Assembly (NCBI GenBank): GCA_022605405.1
Contig: JABYQQ010000002.1
Span: 2,418,001 to 2,482,000, forward strand
Reading direction: 5' to 3'
Source of the DNA: Earliella scabrosa
Lineage: Eukaryota > Basidiomycota > Agaricomycetes > Polyporales > Polyporaceae
DNA length: 64,000 nt
The first letter of the stretch is position 1. Each line of letters begins with the position of its first letter. Under the pieces are notes generated by a model that was given only the letters and a program-made list of their open reading frames with translations, did not search any database and was not told where the DNA came from. Below are positions 45,840-58,200 of the stretch, one piece after another. The position numbers were made by a program, and so were the translations under genes.

Positions 45840-46746
45840 GCTGGCCTCGGTCTTCAGTCCTCGGTCCTCGGAGTCGGACGTTCGCGATCGCGATCGCGCG
45901 CTGGCCGTGGATCATGTCCACACTAGTCCGCGCGCGGGTTGGGGCCTGCACCAGTACCGACTATATGCTACACCCGTTAAGCAGGCTCCGTGTACCTGTT
46001 CATCGTGTCCGTCATGCTGTATGTAACTGTACATCTTCTCCTGTCCTGCACACACCGTCTTGCTTTCCCTGCATCCGTCAGCACGTACAAGCCCGCCGTC
46101 ATCGCGATTCTCTTGATCTGCGACCAATCTGCGCTCAAGAGCATCCAGGATGTGCGATGTGCAGCGCGCATCGGATTAGCTGCTTCTACCTTCTACGCTA
46201 CGCAGAAAGCCTACTACTACTACCTACACGACAGATTCAGAGTGCACAGAGCCGGAGAAACTAGATCGATGCCAGGTGAGAGATGGAGATGGAGCGAGAG
46301 AGAGGGGATATGTGCGGATACAGAGATAACTGATAGATATGACATGTACACACGAGAGGGGGGAGAGGGGAGAGGGGTGAAGATCGTCCATCGCTGGCTC
46401 AACGTACAACCCGGGTAGATTCGAGCAAGATAGTACAGAGCCTCTAACGGGACGAGGACACGGGTAACGGCTAGTGGTTGGGTGCGGGTAACTAGGTGGA
46501 TATACATGCACGCTATGCAGGGGAGATGGAGATGAGATGCGAGGAAGGGAGGGTAGGGTACGAAATGTGTCGGGGAGAGAGAGAGATCCAGGGATTGTAC
46601 AACGTCAAGAAACCACGAGCATGAGATGCGTGAGGAAGGTATGCCAAAGATGCAAAGCGAGAGACAGTCCTGTGCGAACACGAACACGAGGCATGGAGCC
46701 TAAAGCATGAATCATGGGAGAAGGGTCGATCCTCGTCGGGCGCCGC
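45840..46746. other. Convergent intergenic region
   Basis: This lies between the 3' ends of the FAD oxidase and the Rho GEF. The stretch 46270-46620 is purine-rich (GA-type low complexity). No gene is supported. Confidence 0.5.
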
Positions 46747-49700
46747 CTAGTCCACGGGGAGCAAAAAGCTTGCAAGCACCCACCCAACATCGCCCGCCTC
46801 GCTGCGCGCGAGCAGCAAGCAGTCCTCGCCGTCGTCCACGTACAGCGGCAAATCGCGGTGTGTCGAGGGATGACCCGCCTCCTGCAAGATATCGTACACG
46901 TCGTCCACCCGGAGCGTGAAGAACGGGATGTCGCGGTACGCCACGCCCGGCGGCGGCTCGCACGGGTGGATCACCCGACACTGGTACAGCGGCGGAATAA
47001 CGCCCCCGCTCGGTCTTCGGCGGGCCGCAGGTGGTGCAGTACCGTTCACCCCGTTGGTGGACGAGGGCGCGAAGGTCGCCTTGTTTGGGGAGGGTGAGGG
47101 GGTCGTGCTGTACGTCGGCAGCGACGGCGACCGTCGATGTCGGGTGTCCGGCACGCCCGCGCCTGTGCGGAAGCTGTCGGTCAATCGCCGGCGGAATGAG
47201 GGTTTCCTTGAGGGCCGCCCGCGCGAGTCTTCATTGAGGGTCGCCGCAACACTGTGCAAGCTCGCGCTGCTGCCGTTGGCGTACGCGAATGGATCGACGT
47301 CGAGGTGCTGCTTGTTCCCGACCGAGTGCGCCTTGTTCAGATGCGTCGGCGAGATCGGCATGCTCTTCATGCGGGCATACTGCGGCTTCGCAGACGCAGG
47401 CGCAGGCGCGAGCGCGGCGAGGCCAGGTACGCCGTAACCGTACGGGGGCTCGTCGACGAGCGTCGAGCCCGCCATGCTGTTCACGCGCGAGGACGACGGC
47501 CGACGCGACTTGCCCGACTTGCTCGACTTCTTCGACTGTAAACTCTCGAGGCTCTTGCGCTCCGACATGTGCAGCTGCTGCCCGTCGCCCTCGAGCGAGT
47601 GCACGCTGCGCGCCTTGGCGCTCACCGGCCCGGGCGAGGCCGCGAACGTCGACGCGGCCAGGCTCGGGTGGGGGATGCTGAGCGGGTCGAGCGCGGCGAG
47701 GACGGAGGTGACGACGACGGACTGCGTCGCGGACGGATCGCCCTCGAGCGAGCGGTGCTTGCTGCCCTTGGGCTTCTCGGGCGTCGCCTGCTTCGGCCGG
47801 ACGATGTGGAGGTCCTTGACCTGCCTCTCGACGTCGGCGAAACGGCCCCACCAGACCCGGAGTGTCTCCGCGGCGCCCTGGTTCGCCTCTTCGTCGACCT
47901 TGAGGGCGTCCCAGAGCTCGCTCCATCGGTTGCGCACGTCGCTGTAGAACTTCTGCTGGATGAGCGCGAGGCGGTATATGCACGCGGCGACGCCCTTGTC
48001 GAGCAGCTTGAGGTAGTCCGGCAGCTCCGTGAACAGCTGCGCGCGCAGTGCGACGTACGACTGCGACGCCTCAAGGAGCTGTGGTGGTGGCCGCGTCCTC
48101 GCAAAGTTGATGTTGAGCAGGCCGTAGTGGAGCGGCTCGAGGGTCTGCATGGCCTCGAGCAGGCGGGACGGTGCGGTCGTCGAGTCGACCAGCGAGAAGA
48201 TGTTCGGGAGGAGCGCGTCCAGAATCTGTTCCTTGGTCCCGTCGCAGATCGGCAGGAGCTGCTCGGTGATGAGCTCGAGGAACGCATCGAACGCCTCCGA
48301 TTGGCCGTCCTCGTTGCCCATCCATATCACCCTCCCGAAGCTGTGCGCCCACCCGTCGAGCGCGAGCATCAGCGCACGCACCTCGTCCGCCCAGCGCACC
48401 GCGTCCTTGCCAATCTTGCGCAGGCGCTCCTCCACCTCTCGCATCTGTTCGCCCATCTCCTTGACCGCCTCGGCCTCCTCGTTCGCCTCGGGGCCCTCCT
48501 TCGCCTTGAACGCGGCGGAGCGGAGGCTCTTCATCCGCCCGAGGCTCACAGAAGCTGCGACGCCGATGTTCAGGCCCTTCTTCTTCGCCTTCGTCTCGCC
48601 CTTCGGTGGTGTGGACGTCCCCGCCGCACCTGACTGCAGCACCTCCCGCACTACCTCCCGTCTCCGCCGCCCCTCGTTCACGCCCCGCGCTACCTCCTCC
48701 ATCTTCGCCCGCGCCCGTACCAAATTCTCCTTGTCCGGATGGGAGTCCGGGGTCTCCTCGATAATCGTGGCGAGGAGTAATGGGTACTTGAGCAGTCGTT
48801 GGACGGGCTTGATGAGAAGAGATGGGAGGTCCCATGCGTGCGTGAGGGAAGATGCGAGCGTCTTGGTTGTTTGCAGATATGCTGTCAGCGCGGGCGTGGC
48901 GGGGAGGTTGTTAAGGTGCTCCAGTGCTGTCGGCTGCTTCGTGATGTACGTTCGATACAGAGGTTCTAGCTCTGGTATCTGCGGTCATCATAACGCAGTA
49001 ACACCGCACACGGAGGTAGAACAGGCATGGATAGGGTCGTCGATGCGCCAGTGCAGAAGCCAATTCAGCGGTCAGCGCGCAAGCTCCGATGAAGGGAGGA
49101 ACATGTAGGGAACAAGGGCACGCACCTTCTGCAGGAACAGCTTCCCTACGCAATCCTCGCCCGAGCCACCCTCCAACACATCCCCGAGTGCCTTCTCGAT
49201 GCCATCTGCAAAGTCGTCTGCGAAGACTGCGAGCTCCGAGACATTATTGAATATGATCTTCGCATCTTCGCGGGTCATGGGCGGACCGCCTGCGGACTGA
49301 TACGATGCCGCGGAGGCATCGGATGCGGTCGACAGGGTGCGTGACGACGAGGCCGAGGACCCTGGGGGAGTGGCGGGCGTCGCAGCGAACGGAGGAGGCT
49401 GGCCTGGACCAGAGAAGCAGAACAGGGGTGGAAGGGACGGATGAGCACGTTCATAGACGCAGACGATCATTAGGTCTGGGGGACCAACTCTAAAAGAACG
49501 CACCTAGTGCCAACGGGATGTGCACGTCCCCGATGAGCGCGAGGTCGGACGCATAGGACCGCTCGGACATGAGCAGCTCCTGCAGGGCGTGGTTGCGTTT
49601 GGACATGACGGCGGTGGCGGACGAGCGAGAGGAGCCGGTAGTCATGGTCGTGGGGAGGAGGGTGTCGTCGTCGTCTTCGTCGTCTTCGAGCTCAGGATCG

Positions 49701-50206
49701 GCGGACAAAGGCATGGGTTCAGAAGAGGGCTGGGGAGTGAGCGGGAGTGGCTTGTCCGGGGTTGTTGGCCTGCGCGAGAGCGTGGCCGAGAGGGGCTGGT
49801 CCAAGAGACCGGAGATGGAGCCAAAGCTGCGAGCGTGCACAAGCGGCATCTCGTCTGCGTCGGCGTCGGCGTCGTCTGCGGGCTGGGCGGGGGGTTGGGG
49901 TGGTCGCTGTGGCCTGTTGGCGAGCCTGAGGGGAGATCGAGGAGGGATCGGAGGGGAGGAGGAGGGCGGGGAGGAGGGAGGATGCGGGAGAGAGCTGGAG
50001 GAAGAGGTGGTGCTGGTAGTGGATATCCTGAAGACTTGTGCAGGACCGGAGCAGTCGCTGTCGAGCACGCGGCGAGAACGAGGCCCGCTCGCGGTGGCTT
50101 GCTCGGATAAAGAACTCATTTCCGCTGGGCCCTCCTCATCCGTCCCACACCCGCCCGTGCTCGAGCTCCCTGCCATCTGCTCCCGCGCGGCCAACTCCCC
50201 ATCCAT
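46747..50206 (-). CDS. Rho-family guanine nucleotide exchange factor, DH-BAR-SH3
   Basis: Three exons (50206-49504, 49403-49126, 48978-46747) close to 1070 residues. A disordered Ser/Pro N-terminus of about 200 residues precedes the DH domain: 'ALQELLMSERSYASDL', 'IFNNVSELAVFADDF', 'SSLLIKPVQRLLKYPLLL', the signature last helix. A helical BAR region follows ('QMREVEERLRKIGKDAVRW', 'LLNINFARTRPPPQLLEA', 'IQQKFYSDVRNRWSELWD'). After a Ser-rich linker an SH3-like domain closes the protein ('FFTLRVDDVYDIL', 'VGWVLASFLLPVD'). DH followed by BAR, without PH, is the layout of fission-yeast Gef1 and animal DNMBP/Tuba, which activate Cdc42 at membranes. Cdc42 as the target is inferred from that similarity. 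The frame stays open a little upstream of the ATG at 50206, so a further 5' exon cannot be excluded. Confidence 0.85.
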
Positions 50207-51656
50207 CGCGTCTGCGCACTCCGCGTCGCTGCCCGTCCGAGCCGCCGGCTGTTCCGCAGGTTGACTGCCACCGTCGCAGTTCCAGCACTGGAAACCGTCC
50301 TATAGAATCCGGGCACTCACGTTCGGCGTTCTGAGCTACACGTGCGAGCCGCCTGGTCTCCAATCGGCCCACTCTTGCGGGGGCTGCTGCCCAAGGTGTA
50401 TCCCAGGATAGCCTGCAGCAAACCTTCCGGTCGCCCGAGTCGTGCAAATAGCGGCCTCCGGATCCGGAGACAGTCGTCGTGCGCAGAGGTAGTGGTAGAA
50501 GCGAAAGGCTGATTCGGAGGTAGAAGGCTGAAATCACTGGTACTGGTGTCATGTGCCTTGACACGCCACGGTGCCTTAACGGGGAATATACTCTGGAATA
50601 GCATGGGTGGGATGCCCCAGCCTCGTCGTGTGCTGTCCACCTTATGGGTCTGACGACATATTACTCAATGCCTTCAGGGTGCAACTACACACAGAGGGAC
50701 ACGACGTTCATGTAGACATGCGTTACGGTACGAGAAGCAATCTCCCAGAATTAATGTACTCGACTCGTGCCGCTGCTTTCCAAGGATGTATACTCGTACA
50801 TTAATCGTAGGATTCGCGGCTGGACGTGATGGTGTGAACGATGCATCCAAGGGAACACATGTTGACCCCCAAACTAGCAGGTAACGCACGGGTCTTCCTT
50901 GGCGATATCAGCACCATTAAGGCTGGGTACTGGCAGGGGTCGATAGACACTGCCGGGTCATAGAACAGGTGACAGGAAGCCCTCGTAGGCAAGTTCACAG
51001 CTCCCGGCGTGATGTACACATACAGCAATGCACGGTGATCCGGACACACCGATCAGATGACGAACAGCCAGAGAGAGCAATCGACTTCTTGCATGTGGGC
51101 TGAACATCAAGCAGTGGAGCTCGTCTTCAGGTGAAGTCAGCTGTTGGACCCTGTGGAACCATCCATCATGAATGCACAAGGAGCGGTTCTATGATGTTCT
51201 CTGCAGGCTCACTGTTCAGTTCTAGTGGATCTGGACATGGCGATGAAACGCACATTCAATAGTCGCCGTAAGTCTGATCATCCGTCAGAGTCTGATTGAT
51301 TTGAGTTGCAAAACAAGAGCGTAGTTGTGGAAAAAATAGAGATACACAGGACCCCACAGGATGGAAGATGCCAACAGGGGTGGAAAGAGCAGTGCAGAAG
51401 TACAGTACGTCACAACGGGAGACCGGGCCGACGGACCGGGCGTCTGGACTTCCTTTCGCGGAACTCCCACCACTGACCTTGAACCAGATCTCACTTGCGA
51501 ACATTCACCAAGTCACGGTGATTTGAGTCCTCAGTCAGTACTGCTCGCTCTATGCTTACCATAGTGTGAGTTGCATTGACTCTGGCTTGAGAAACGAGAG
51601 CGAGAGCCCTCCTTCGGACACAGATCCTCCCAGTGCGGCAACGAATCAATGTGAAC
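50207..51656. other. Divergent intergenic region, about 1.45 kb
   Basis: This carries promoters of the Rho GEF (-) and the CoA-transferase (+). Short open frames (up to 142 codons, 50564-50136, -) overlap the GEF start in other frames. No separate gene is supported. Confidence 0.4.
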
Positions 51657-53522
51657 ATGTTTCGTCAGCGACTCCTAGCTAGCATCGGTCAGAAGTTCAG
51701 TGTCACCCGCGCCACCCACAGGTACTTGTCAATTGTGGCCTCCATCAGACTATCTACCAGCTAACGTGATCATACCTGTAGCCAGAGCGGAGTGTTTTCT
51801 AGTAGCAATCTCCCACTCCACGGTGTCCGAGTTCTCGAAGTCGGACAAGTCATTGCTGGACCATTCTGTGGGCAACTGCTTGGGTACGTCGCTATGTGAA
51901 GTTCCCGTGCGAGGTTTATATGTCCATGCCGCTGTCGCTCACATGTCAGGCCAGACACTATGGTGCAGAGGTCATCAAAGTCGAACCACCGAACGTCGGC
52001 GACCCCCTGCGGGTCTGGCGAGAACGCGACGCCGATGGCGTCAGCCCCTGGTGGCGCAGCATCGCACGCAACAAGAAGAGCGTGACCATCGACATGCGCA
52101 AAGAAGAAGGAAGAAGGTCTGTCCCTTCCTTTCCCGCTGCCAGGGCCGCCCCGTCCTCAGCACTCCATATCCCCAGGCTCGTGAAAACGCTCGCAGTCAA
52201 GAGCGACGTCATCCTCGAGAACTTCAAGCCCGGCAGTCAGTCGTGCGCACCCCGCATGCCTCCCAGCAACCCTGCTAACCGCCGGCACTGACAATATGTA
52301 CAGCCCTGGAGAAGTGGAACCTCGGCCCCGCAGACCTGCACCCGCTCAACCCCTCGCTGATATTCACGCGCGTGAGCGGGTACGGCCAGACGGGCCCGTG
52401 GGCGAGCCGGCCTGGCTACGCGTCCGTGTGCGAGGCCGAGTCGGGCTTCCGGTACATCAACGGTGTGCCCGACCCCGAGACCGGTGCGCTCTCTGGGGCA
52501 CCCATCAGGCCGAACATCAGCTTGGGCGACTCCGTCGCGGGCCTCCACGCGGCCTTTGGGACGGTGGGGTAGATGTGGTACACGCTTCGGGTTCGCAATT
52601 GACTTGATTACGACAGGTGCTCGCGCTCATGGCCCGCAAGAACAGAGAAGCGCAGGGTCAGCCCGGCGGGCAGACCGTCGACGTCAGCATCTTCGAGAGG
52701 TGGGCCCTGTGCAGAGCCCCCAGTGACGGAAGGCCTCGCTGACCTCGTCCACAGCATGATCAACCTCATGGAAGGCATCATCCCAGAATACGACCGCAAA
52801 GGCAAGGTACGTAACCGCAGCGAGCCGCCACCCACGACGCTCGCTATCCTGCCACTGGCTGGCAGCTGCACTGTGGCCCGCGTCCTGACCACCTCGCATT
52901 CTAGATCCGGGGCCCCTCAGGCTCGTCCGTGACAGGCATCGTGCCCACGAACGCGTACCCCTGCAAGCCCGCGCCCTCCGCGCCCTCCGCGCCGTCGTAC
53001 GTCGTGATCGGCGCGAACGCAGACTCGATCTACGCGCGCCTCATGGCCGTCCTCGGCCGGGCAGACCTCGTCGGCCCGGAGTACGCGCAGAACCACCACC
53101 GCGTCGCGCGGCAGAAGGAGATCGAGGACGCGATCGCCGCGTGGACCGCGACACGCACGGCCGAGGAGGTCGAGCGCGCGCTCAGGGAGGCCGGCGTGCC
53201 TGTCGGGCGCGTGCTCAATGTGCGGGACATTGTCGAGAACGAGCACACGAAGGCGCGGGGCCTGGTCGAGGACGTGTGGGTCCCGAAGCCGAAGCCGGAG
53301 CACGCGGAGGCGGCAGGAACGAGAGCGGATAGCACGGAGGGAGATGGCGGTTGGAGCGTGAAGATGTCGAAGGTCGTCCCCGTGCTCGAGGGGTGTGACG
53401 CGAAGACGCGGTGGGCTGGCCCGGAGCTGGGTCAGCATAACCGCGAGGTGCTGATTGGAGAGCTTGGTCTTCCCGAGGAAGAGTTCGCGCGTCTGCAGGA
53501 GCAAGGCGTCATTGGAAAGTAA
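51657..53522 (+). CDS. Class III CoA-transferase (CaiB/BaiF family), probably mitochondrial
   Basis: The N-terminus 'MFRQRLLASIGQKFSVTR' is basic and free of acidic residues, a likely mitochondrial leader. Exon 2 gives 'LPLHGVRVLEVGQVIAGPF', exon 3 'HYGAEVIKVEPPNVGDPLR' and 'SIARNKKSVTIDMRKEEG', and exon 4 'AVKSDVILENFKPG'. Then come 'FTRVSGYGQTGPWASRPGY' and 'PNISLGDSVAGLHAAFGT', and the C-terminal domain 'VIGANADSIYARLMAVLGR', 'AGVPVGRVLNVRDIVENEH'. The catalytic Asp of this family lies in the 'SLGD'-like stretch. About nine exons are needed. One donor near 52563 is weak (GTGGGG), and the region around 52700 is the least certain. The family moves CoA between carboxylic acids and includes the human SUGCT protein; the substrate here is unknown. 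Confidence 0.85.
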
Positions 53523-53676
53523 CCTTCTCTGCTGCACGCGCTTGTAATCTACTAGGGCTTCGACGTTCAGTACAGCACGGGCTGACGCCACGAAGTCGGT
53601 CACCAGACTAACCGCGCTCGGTACGTGCACCATGTATACAGTACATGATTCAGTCACTGGTCCCCAGTCCCAGAGC
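53523..53676. other. Convergent 3' spacer
   Basis: This is a 154-bp gap between the stop codons of the CoA-transferase (+) and the C45 acyltransferase (-). There is nothing else in it. Confidence 0.5.
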
Positions 53677-55020
53677 CTACCACGGCATGTGGAACACACC
53701 GCTCTCCTCCCCGCTCCCCGGTTTGCCAAACACAACCTCCGCTGACGGCTCCTTCCCTGGTCCGAGCGTCATCACGATATTAAACAGCGTCTGTATTCTT
53801 GCCGCCCGGTTCGGGTCCGGCGAGCAGCAGATCGCCTGGGGCGAGTTGAACGTGTCCGCGAAGAAGCGTGCGCGCAGCAGCGTCGCGTCTATCTCCGCCA
53901 GCCGCTCTTCTCCCAGCTCCCCGATGAGCTCTTCGCAGATCGTGTATGCGCGCTCCAGGCGGACGGGTGAGCCGGACAGCCAGGGCGGCTCGTACACGAG
54001 CTTGTTCCGGAGGAAGTGGTTCGTGTGCGCGAGAATGCCGCGCTCGTTCTCTGGGAGATACTCCGCGCCGAGCGGGGACAGCTCGAGCCCGCGCGAGCCG
54101 TGTGCATCGGCGATGAGGATGTGCTGGCTGGAGGATGCCCCTCCGAGCTTCTCTATGGTTGAGATTGCGTTGTCGACCGAGTCGCACTCCAGCGCGATGC
54201 GCAGGAGCAGGTGAATCGGCAGAAGCGAGGTCGAGATCGGCCGTGCGCGAATGGCGTTCAAGCACACGCCCACCGACTCGGAGTTGAACCCGATCTTGCC
54301 CACAATCCCGGGCTGCATGCAGCAAAGGCCGAGTTAGATCGCCACCAGCCCCATCGATAGACCCGTCGAGAGAAGGCACGCTGGTGCCCCCTCACGCCCG
54401 GGGAGAATTCGAAGGGACCCTACACACCTCAATCACCATCCAGATCTTGGGCTTCCCGTCCTTCTCGATCGACGCCATGGCCAGGTTCTTGCCCACGCCT
54501 TCTCTCCAGTCCCAGTTCTGGGCCAGGATCTGCTTCTCGCAGCCCGGGGCGCGGATGTGCCACGCGAGGCTTGTGCACCCGTCGTCCCACTGGCCGAGCG
54601 CGATCTCGCTCCGGGCGTTCAGTGCGATAATATCCAGGACGTCTACCTTCGTCGCTCTCTTTTCAGAGGCTAGGATGGGCTTGGATGCATCCGGGGCACA
54701 CACGCCATCAGCGATGCCCTGCATCTCGTCGAGCAGGTCCGGCGCGAGGCGCCCGATCCCTACGCGGAACTCGTCCGCAACCGTACGGACATGCGGCCAG
54801 TCGAACTTGCAAGCCTCCTTGAACATGTCACGATAGATCTCGAGCTGGTCGAGGATCTGCGGGGCGAGCAGCTTGCCATGCTGCAGTCCAATCTATTTAC
54901 CCGACATTCCATAGTTGATCGTCAGCGAAACTGCCCAGCTTGAGTGCAAGACGTACCACGTACCTCGTACGAAGATCCAACGAGATGTATCTTCGGGACG
55001 TTGTAAGTCTTGCTGGTCAT
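53677..55020 (-). CDS. Peptidase C45 family / acyl-CoA:isopenicillin-N-acyltransferase-like protein
   Basis: Three exons (55020-54964, 54892-54428, 54312-53677) close to 385 residues, about the usual length. Marks of the C45 Ntn-hydrolase family are 'IGLQHGKLLAPQI', 'MQGIADG', 'IIALNARSEIA', the autocatalytic cleavage site with its nucleophile Cys in 'DDGCTSLAWH', 'ILAQNWDWRE', 'GKIGFNSESVGVCLNAI' and 'TNHFL'. The precursor would cut itself before the Cys into a small alpha and a larger beta chain. In penicillin fungi this fold swaps the side chain of isopenicillin N. No other beta-lactam gene is present here, so that pathway is unlikely; hydrolysis or transfer of N-acyl amino acids or peptides is more plausible. 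No signal peptide is seen, and the C-terminal 'FHMPW' does not match a classical PTS1. Confidence 0.88.
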
Positions 55021-55092
55021 CGTCGATTGTCTAAGACTCAGATAGCGTTATCGAATGGTGGTCAAGTTGCGCAGCAGCCTCCACGGTCATGG

Positions 55093-55110
55093 GGTGTATA
55101 AGCATACACC
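55093..55110. promoter_or_regulatory. Inverted repeat upstream of the C45 gene
   Basis: Arms GGTGTAT (55093-55099) and ATACACC (55104-55110) flank a 4-nt spacer, about 75 bp upstream of the minus-strand start at 55020. A regulator-binding palindrome is possible but unproven. Confidence 0.3.
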
Positions 55111-55275
55111 CACGTACCGGACGGCTCCAAATGGAGCATGCCTCCTATGCATCGCCACAAGCAGGGGGCAGACATCGTCCTGTTCCCACCCACCGGCCAG
55201 ACTGAGAGAATCAGGATAAGATACCACACATATATTACCAGGCATCTATATAGTACGCTGTACTTGCCCCTGCCC

Positions 55276-58200
55276 TCACGCGAGCTCCTCCACCGCGCTC
55301 GAGAACGTCATCGTCGCGTTCAGCGACCGCTCGTACCGCCGCCGCGCCTCGTGCAGTGTCGCAGAGACGGCGCCGAGCGCGAACAGCGTGCAGAGGTCGA
55401 ACCCGCTCAACGCCTCTGTCTGGAAGATGCTCTGCAGGAAGGGCATGTAGATGAGCGCGAGCTGCACGACGAACGACGTCGAGACCGTCGTCACGAGCAT
55501 CCGGTTCTGGAGCAGGCCGCAGCCCAGGCCGCGGTTTTGCACGGCCGACACGAGGTCGAGGAATACGAAGCAGGTAAACGTCTGCGCTCGCGGGCGGCGG
55601 GTTGGTGAAGGTAGTGACGTCAGACGTCAGGCGAGTGGATGGGATAGCAGGACACGCACCATGGTCTGTTCTCTTCGGGACATATCCTGGTCGTCTGCGA
55701 GCGCGTAGAGGTAGACGAACAGGGTGCCAACGACGATGATCGAGGCGGAGAATAGTACACGGTACACAAGACGCTTGCTGATGATCGGCGCGTCCTTTCT
55801 TCTAGGCGGTCTTCGCATGACCTGCGGGTCTACAGGGTCTACACCAAGGGATTGGCTTGGGGGTCCTGTTCACACAGTTCGCGAACCGATTAGCACTAGA
55901 CTGAGCGGCTGAGAATCTGGGCACGAACCATCCATGAGGATGTTGATGAAAAGGATCTGCATCGCGTTCAGAGGGTTGTCTAGCCCAAAGAACGTGCTTA
56001 ATGTGATCAGCGTTAGCGCGGCACACGCAGTGCTGAGCTGGAAAGACAGGAAGTTTTGGATGTTGTGGAAGATGGATTTGCCTAGGATCCAGAGCAATGA
56101 ATGACACGAGGAAGATAGGACGAATATGGACGCACCCTCCTCCACTGCAGGTAGGATAGTGCTGAAGTTGTCGTCAACAAGGATCATATCGGCCGCCTCC
56201 TTTGCGACATCAGTGCCACTCTTGCCCATCGACACACCAATGTCAGCCATCTTCAGCGCCGGCGCGTCGTTCACTGTAACGCGGAATCATCAGGAACGAG
56301 CCTCCTACCCTCCAGTGAATACGCAGTACTGACCTCCATCTCCAGTCATAGCGACGACCGCCCCCCTCGACTGGAACGCCTCCACGATCGCCATCTTATG
56401 CTTCGGCGTCGTCCGCGCAAACACGCTCACGTTCCCAACCATCTCTCGCAGCTGTTGCTTGCTCAGCCTGTCAATGGCCTGGCCTGTCAAGCACCCACTG
56501 TTGCTCCCCGTGCCTACGCGGAGGCCGAGCGAGCGCGCGATCGACAGCGCAGTCTCCTCAGCGTCCCCAGTGATCATCACGACCTGAACGCCCCCAGACT
56601 GCAGGAGGCTGATCGCGTCCGCGACGCCCTTGCGAGGCGGATCGAGCATCGCCTGGAAGCCTGCGAAGACGAGGTTGTTCTTCTCTCGGTCGAGCCCGCT
56701 GCTGGGCGTCCCCGCACGCGACGCAGGGGCGGAGGGCGCGGGGGATTCGACCGAGCCGTAGCCATATGCAAGTGCGATGACGCGCAGGCCGCGCGAGGCG
56801 GTCGACTGCGCTTTCGAGAGGATGACGCTCCGGGTGTTCGCGTCCAAAGCGGGGGTGGACTCGTCCGAGATGTAGTAGAACTTGCACCGGTCGAGGATGG
56901 CGTCGATGGAGCCCTTGATGTAGTACATCTCGCGTTGTGTGCCGTTCGTCGTGGGCGCGAGTGTTTGGTTTGCGTGATGTGTACCGCTGACGGCCATGTA
57001 CTTGCGCTCTGAGCTGAAGGGCAGCTCCGAGGTCCGGGTGAATTCCTGGGTATGGTCAGCAGAGGGCGTTGCAAAACAGGTTGTTATACTCACCGAGCGT
57101 TGGTCGACCATGTTGAAGAGAGAGAGGACGTTGAGGAAGGCGACATCTGTCGACTGACCAACAAACTGCCCTTCCTCGTTCCGCACAGCATTATTGCATA
57201 ACGATCCAATAGAGAGCGTCTTGCGAAGAGAAGGGGTGACGGGCACGTTGGGAGGTGTAGACGAGGATGGATCCAGAATGAGACTCTCATCAACAGTGTA
57301 GATCTCGGTCACAGTCTGCTCGTTCTTCGTCAAAGTGCCCGTCTTGTCAGAGCAGATGACCGAGATGGAGCCCAGGGCCTCTACAGAGTGCAGCTTCTTG
57401 ACAATGGCTTTGCGCTTCGACATTCGTAGCACACCAAGTGCGAGCGTGACTGTGGTCACGATAGGCAAGCCTTCGGGGATGGCTGCCACTGCAAGTGATA
57501 CTGTACTTCACCGAACTCGATGGTCAGTCGTGCACATACAGTAGCGTGCCACATCGCGACCGTGCGCAACGTACCTCCGATAGTGAACATCTCCAGCCAA
57601 GAGCGACTCTGGATGACCCCAATTATGCAGATGACACCGATGATGGCGAAGGAGATCATAGACAGCTTCTGCGCAAGCTCGTCCATGCTGAGTTGCAGTG
57701 GAGTTCGCTTCTCCTCGACCTGTGGTGTACATCGATCACTTCCAGCCCAGGAACCAGACGCAAACACGAGATTAACATACCTCCTGCATCATCGAGAAGA
57801 TCATCCCGAACTCAGTCTGAGTACCAGTCGAGATGACTACTCCAGCTCCCCGGCCTAGATGACTGCTCATGAATCTCCGCTAACATGTATGATTTACTCC
57901 AACACTCACCATTGCGTACCAGCGTACCCATGTAGGCTATGCACGACCGGTCGGCGAGCGCCACAGGTTCTCCTGGAGCAGAATGTGCGGCTCCAAACCC
58001 GTTGCTGACGCCATTGCCGTACCCATTGCCATGTCCGCTCCCTGCATTGACTGGCGTGCAAGTCTCCGTGTCCTTCCGACGTGTGGTAGTCTCTCCAGTG
58101 AGACTACTCTCGTCCACCTCGAGGTCAACGGCAGAGATCAGCCGGACGTCAGCCGGGACACGGTCACCGGTAGTGAAAGTCACGATATCTCCAGGGACGA

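Noticed and set aside
47569..49108. Two plus-strand open frames of 319-354 codons opposite the Rho GEF
   Set aside because: They are mirror frames of the DH-BAR coding exon and contain only Arg/Leu/Glu or Ser/Ala runs, with no motif.
53677..55020. Penicillin biosynthesis gene
   Set aside because: The C45 protein resembles isopenicillin N acyltransferase, but no peptide synthetase or isopenicillin N synthase is nearby and the family is broad.
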